Source: UBA8437 sp003445035 (lineage in GTDB: Bacteria > Planctomycetota > Planctomycetia > Planctomycetales > Planctomycetaceae). From it: 7,035 nt of DNA. Each line of letters opens with the position of its first letter. Position 1 is the first letter of the stretch. Location of the stretch: NCBI GenBank assembly GCA_937901285.1, contig CALCHI010000578.1:1-7035 (forward strand), given 5' to 3'. Shown in pieces: positions 5,968 through 7,035 of this stretch. Both the position numbers and the translations under genes were made by a program. Below the pieces are notes generated by a model. That model did no database searches. It saw nothing but the letters and a program-made list of their open reading frames with translations, and was not told the DNA's origin.

Positions 5968-7035
5968 TCACGGTGACCACATGCGTTCGATGTCGAGAAA
6001 GATCACGGTGACCATCAACAGCAAGACGAAAGCCAGGCCGAAGTAGGTGGCCGCGATCAGGACCCGTTCACTGGGCCGACGCCGTGTGACGGCCTCCCAG
6101 GTCAGGAACACCATGTGGCCGCCATCAAGAACGGGGATCGGCAGGAAGTTGATCACCGCGAGGTTGAGGCTGAGGAAACCGAGGAAGATCAGGAGCTTGG
6201 AGACACTCGTTTCCGCGACGTTGTAGGCGGCTCGCGCGATGCCGATCGGCCCGTGGAGTTCGGTCACCGAGATGTCCCCTGTGAACAGGCTGCGCAACGT
6301 CAACCAGATCCTCGCCAGCGTCGTCTCCGCGTGGTTGAAGGCCAGGCCCATCGCGTTGCCGATCCCGGTGGCCTGCCGCATCTCGTTCAGTGGATAGTGA
6401 CGAGTTCCTCGCTTGGGCAGGTACCAGTCGCGGTCGGGATTGCGCCAGGGCGTGACCCCGATATCTCGTTCCTTGCCGTCGGCTCCGACGACGTGGAGCA
6501 GGACCGGCTTGCTTTCATCGGATCGCTGGATCATCCAGATGGCGTGGGCCCAGTTGGCGTTCTGGTCGTCGAACGTGATGTCGAACGTTGTCGGCTTGGT
6601 TTCGGTTGAAAGTTGTTTCAGCGTTATCGTGACCTGGCTGATCTGGTCTCCGGACTGGATCCCCGCCTTCTCGGCCGGGCTGCCGGGTGTGACCGTCAGG
6701 ATGTTGACGGTGCAGTCGAAGGCGAGGCCCAGCGAGGGAATTGCCAGGGGGGAACTCTGTTGTTCTGGTGGATTGAGCCAGCCGGGCTGGTCGTCGGGGG
6801 TGACTGTCAGGGCGATTGTCTCGGGTTCTCCGGTGGGCTGAGGGCGGAGGACCTCGATCTTGACTTCCTGTCCGCTGAGCTTGGCCAGGAAATTGGGGAG
6901 TTCCAGGGGGTTGACAGACTTGCCGATGTCACGGCCGTTGACGGTGATCAGCTTGTCGCCGATCCGCAGTCCGGCGGTGTTGGCTGGCGAACGGTCACGG
7001 ATCGAGGTGACCTGGCCGATGTCCATCGAAATTCC
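5968..7035 (-). CDS. rseP: RseP-like site-2 (M50) intramembrane zinc metalloprotease, C-terminal part
   Basis: The C-terminal 355 residues of a membrane-embedded protease; the reading frame is open through the right edge, so the N-terminal HExxH zinc motif lies outside. Numbering from the internal ATG at 7026, I see a PDZ domain at about 1-77 (RSPANTAGLRIGDKLITVNG), a second PDZ domain from about 100 (TPGSPAEKAGIQSGDQI), and a C-terminal membrane region. That region has HGPIGIARAAY followed by the family's second catalytic motif NFLPIPVLDGGH, in which D301 should be the third zinc ligand. A last hydrophobic helix follows at about 322-344. In E. coli the family cleaves anti-sigma factor RseA after DegS; here a role in releasing ECF sigma factors or clearing signal peptides is inference from family. 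The first visible ATG is not the true start, because the upstream codons GGA ATT TCG continue the frame and the PDZ domain. Confidence 0.93.
   Translation of the reverse strand, partial: GISMDIGQVTSIRDRSPANTAGLRIGDKLITVNGRDIGKSVNPLELPNFLAKLSGQEVKIEVLRPQPTGEPETIALTVTPDDQPGWLNPPEQQSSPLAIPSLGLAFDCTVNILTVTPGSPAEKAGIQSGDQISQVTITLKQLSTETKPTTFDITFDDQNANWAHAIWMIQRSDESKPVLLHVVGADGKERDIGVTPWRNPDRDWYLPKRGTRHYPLNEMRQATGIGNAMGLAFNHAETTLARIWLTLRSLFTGDISVTELHGPIGIARAAYNVAETSVSKLLIFLGFLSLNLAVINFLPIPVLDGGHMVFLTWEAVTRRRPSERVLIAATYFGLAFVLLLMVTVIFLDIERMWSP

Overview
The window is GC-rich bacterial DNA, densely coded, and every supported gene lies on the minus strand, so transcription runs from position 7035 towards position 1. 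The gene content suggests a Gram-negative-type bacterium, with a Planctomycetes-like one as my best guess. The hints are an exported prenyltransferase/squalene-oxidase-repeat protein, an RseP-type protease with two visible PDZ domains, and weak Shine-Dalgarno sequences at some starts. This taxonomic call is inference and was not tested by any search.

In transcription order, the window opens inside an rseP-like site-2 protease gene (7035-5968, 5' end missing). A small two-helix membrane protein of unknown function follows (5895-5500). A 119-base gap holds only weak promoter-like sequence. Next comes an exported alpha/alpha-barrel repeat protein (5380-4217). After 49 bases there is a two-gene oxidoreductase unit. 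Its first gene encodes a NuoE-NuoF fusion (4167-2563, TTG start). This overlaps by four bases (ATGA) the second gene, a large molybdopterin formate dehydrogenase alpha subunit (2566 to beyond position 1, 3' end missing).

The last two genes together describe a soluble NAD-linked formate dehydrogenase. Formate would be oxidised at the molybdenum or tungsten bis-MGD site of the alpha subunit. Electrons would pass along its Fe-S clusters to the flavin subunit, which carries FMN, an NADH site, one 2Fe-2S and one 4Fe-4S cluster. The architecture resembles FdsA plus an FdsG/FdsB fusion. The active site uses cysteine, not selenocysteine. The most notable sequence detail is that the NuoG-like His-Cys3 cluster motif of the alpha subunit has Gln106 where a cysteine ligand is expected.

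I did not find a clearly new defence, mobile or RNA system. There is no CRISPR array, tRNA, rRNA or insertion sequence that I can see. No stretch over 300 bases is without a gene.
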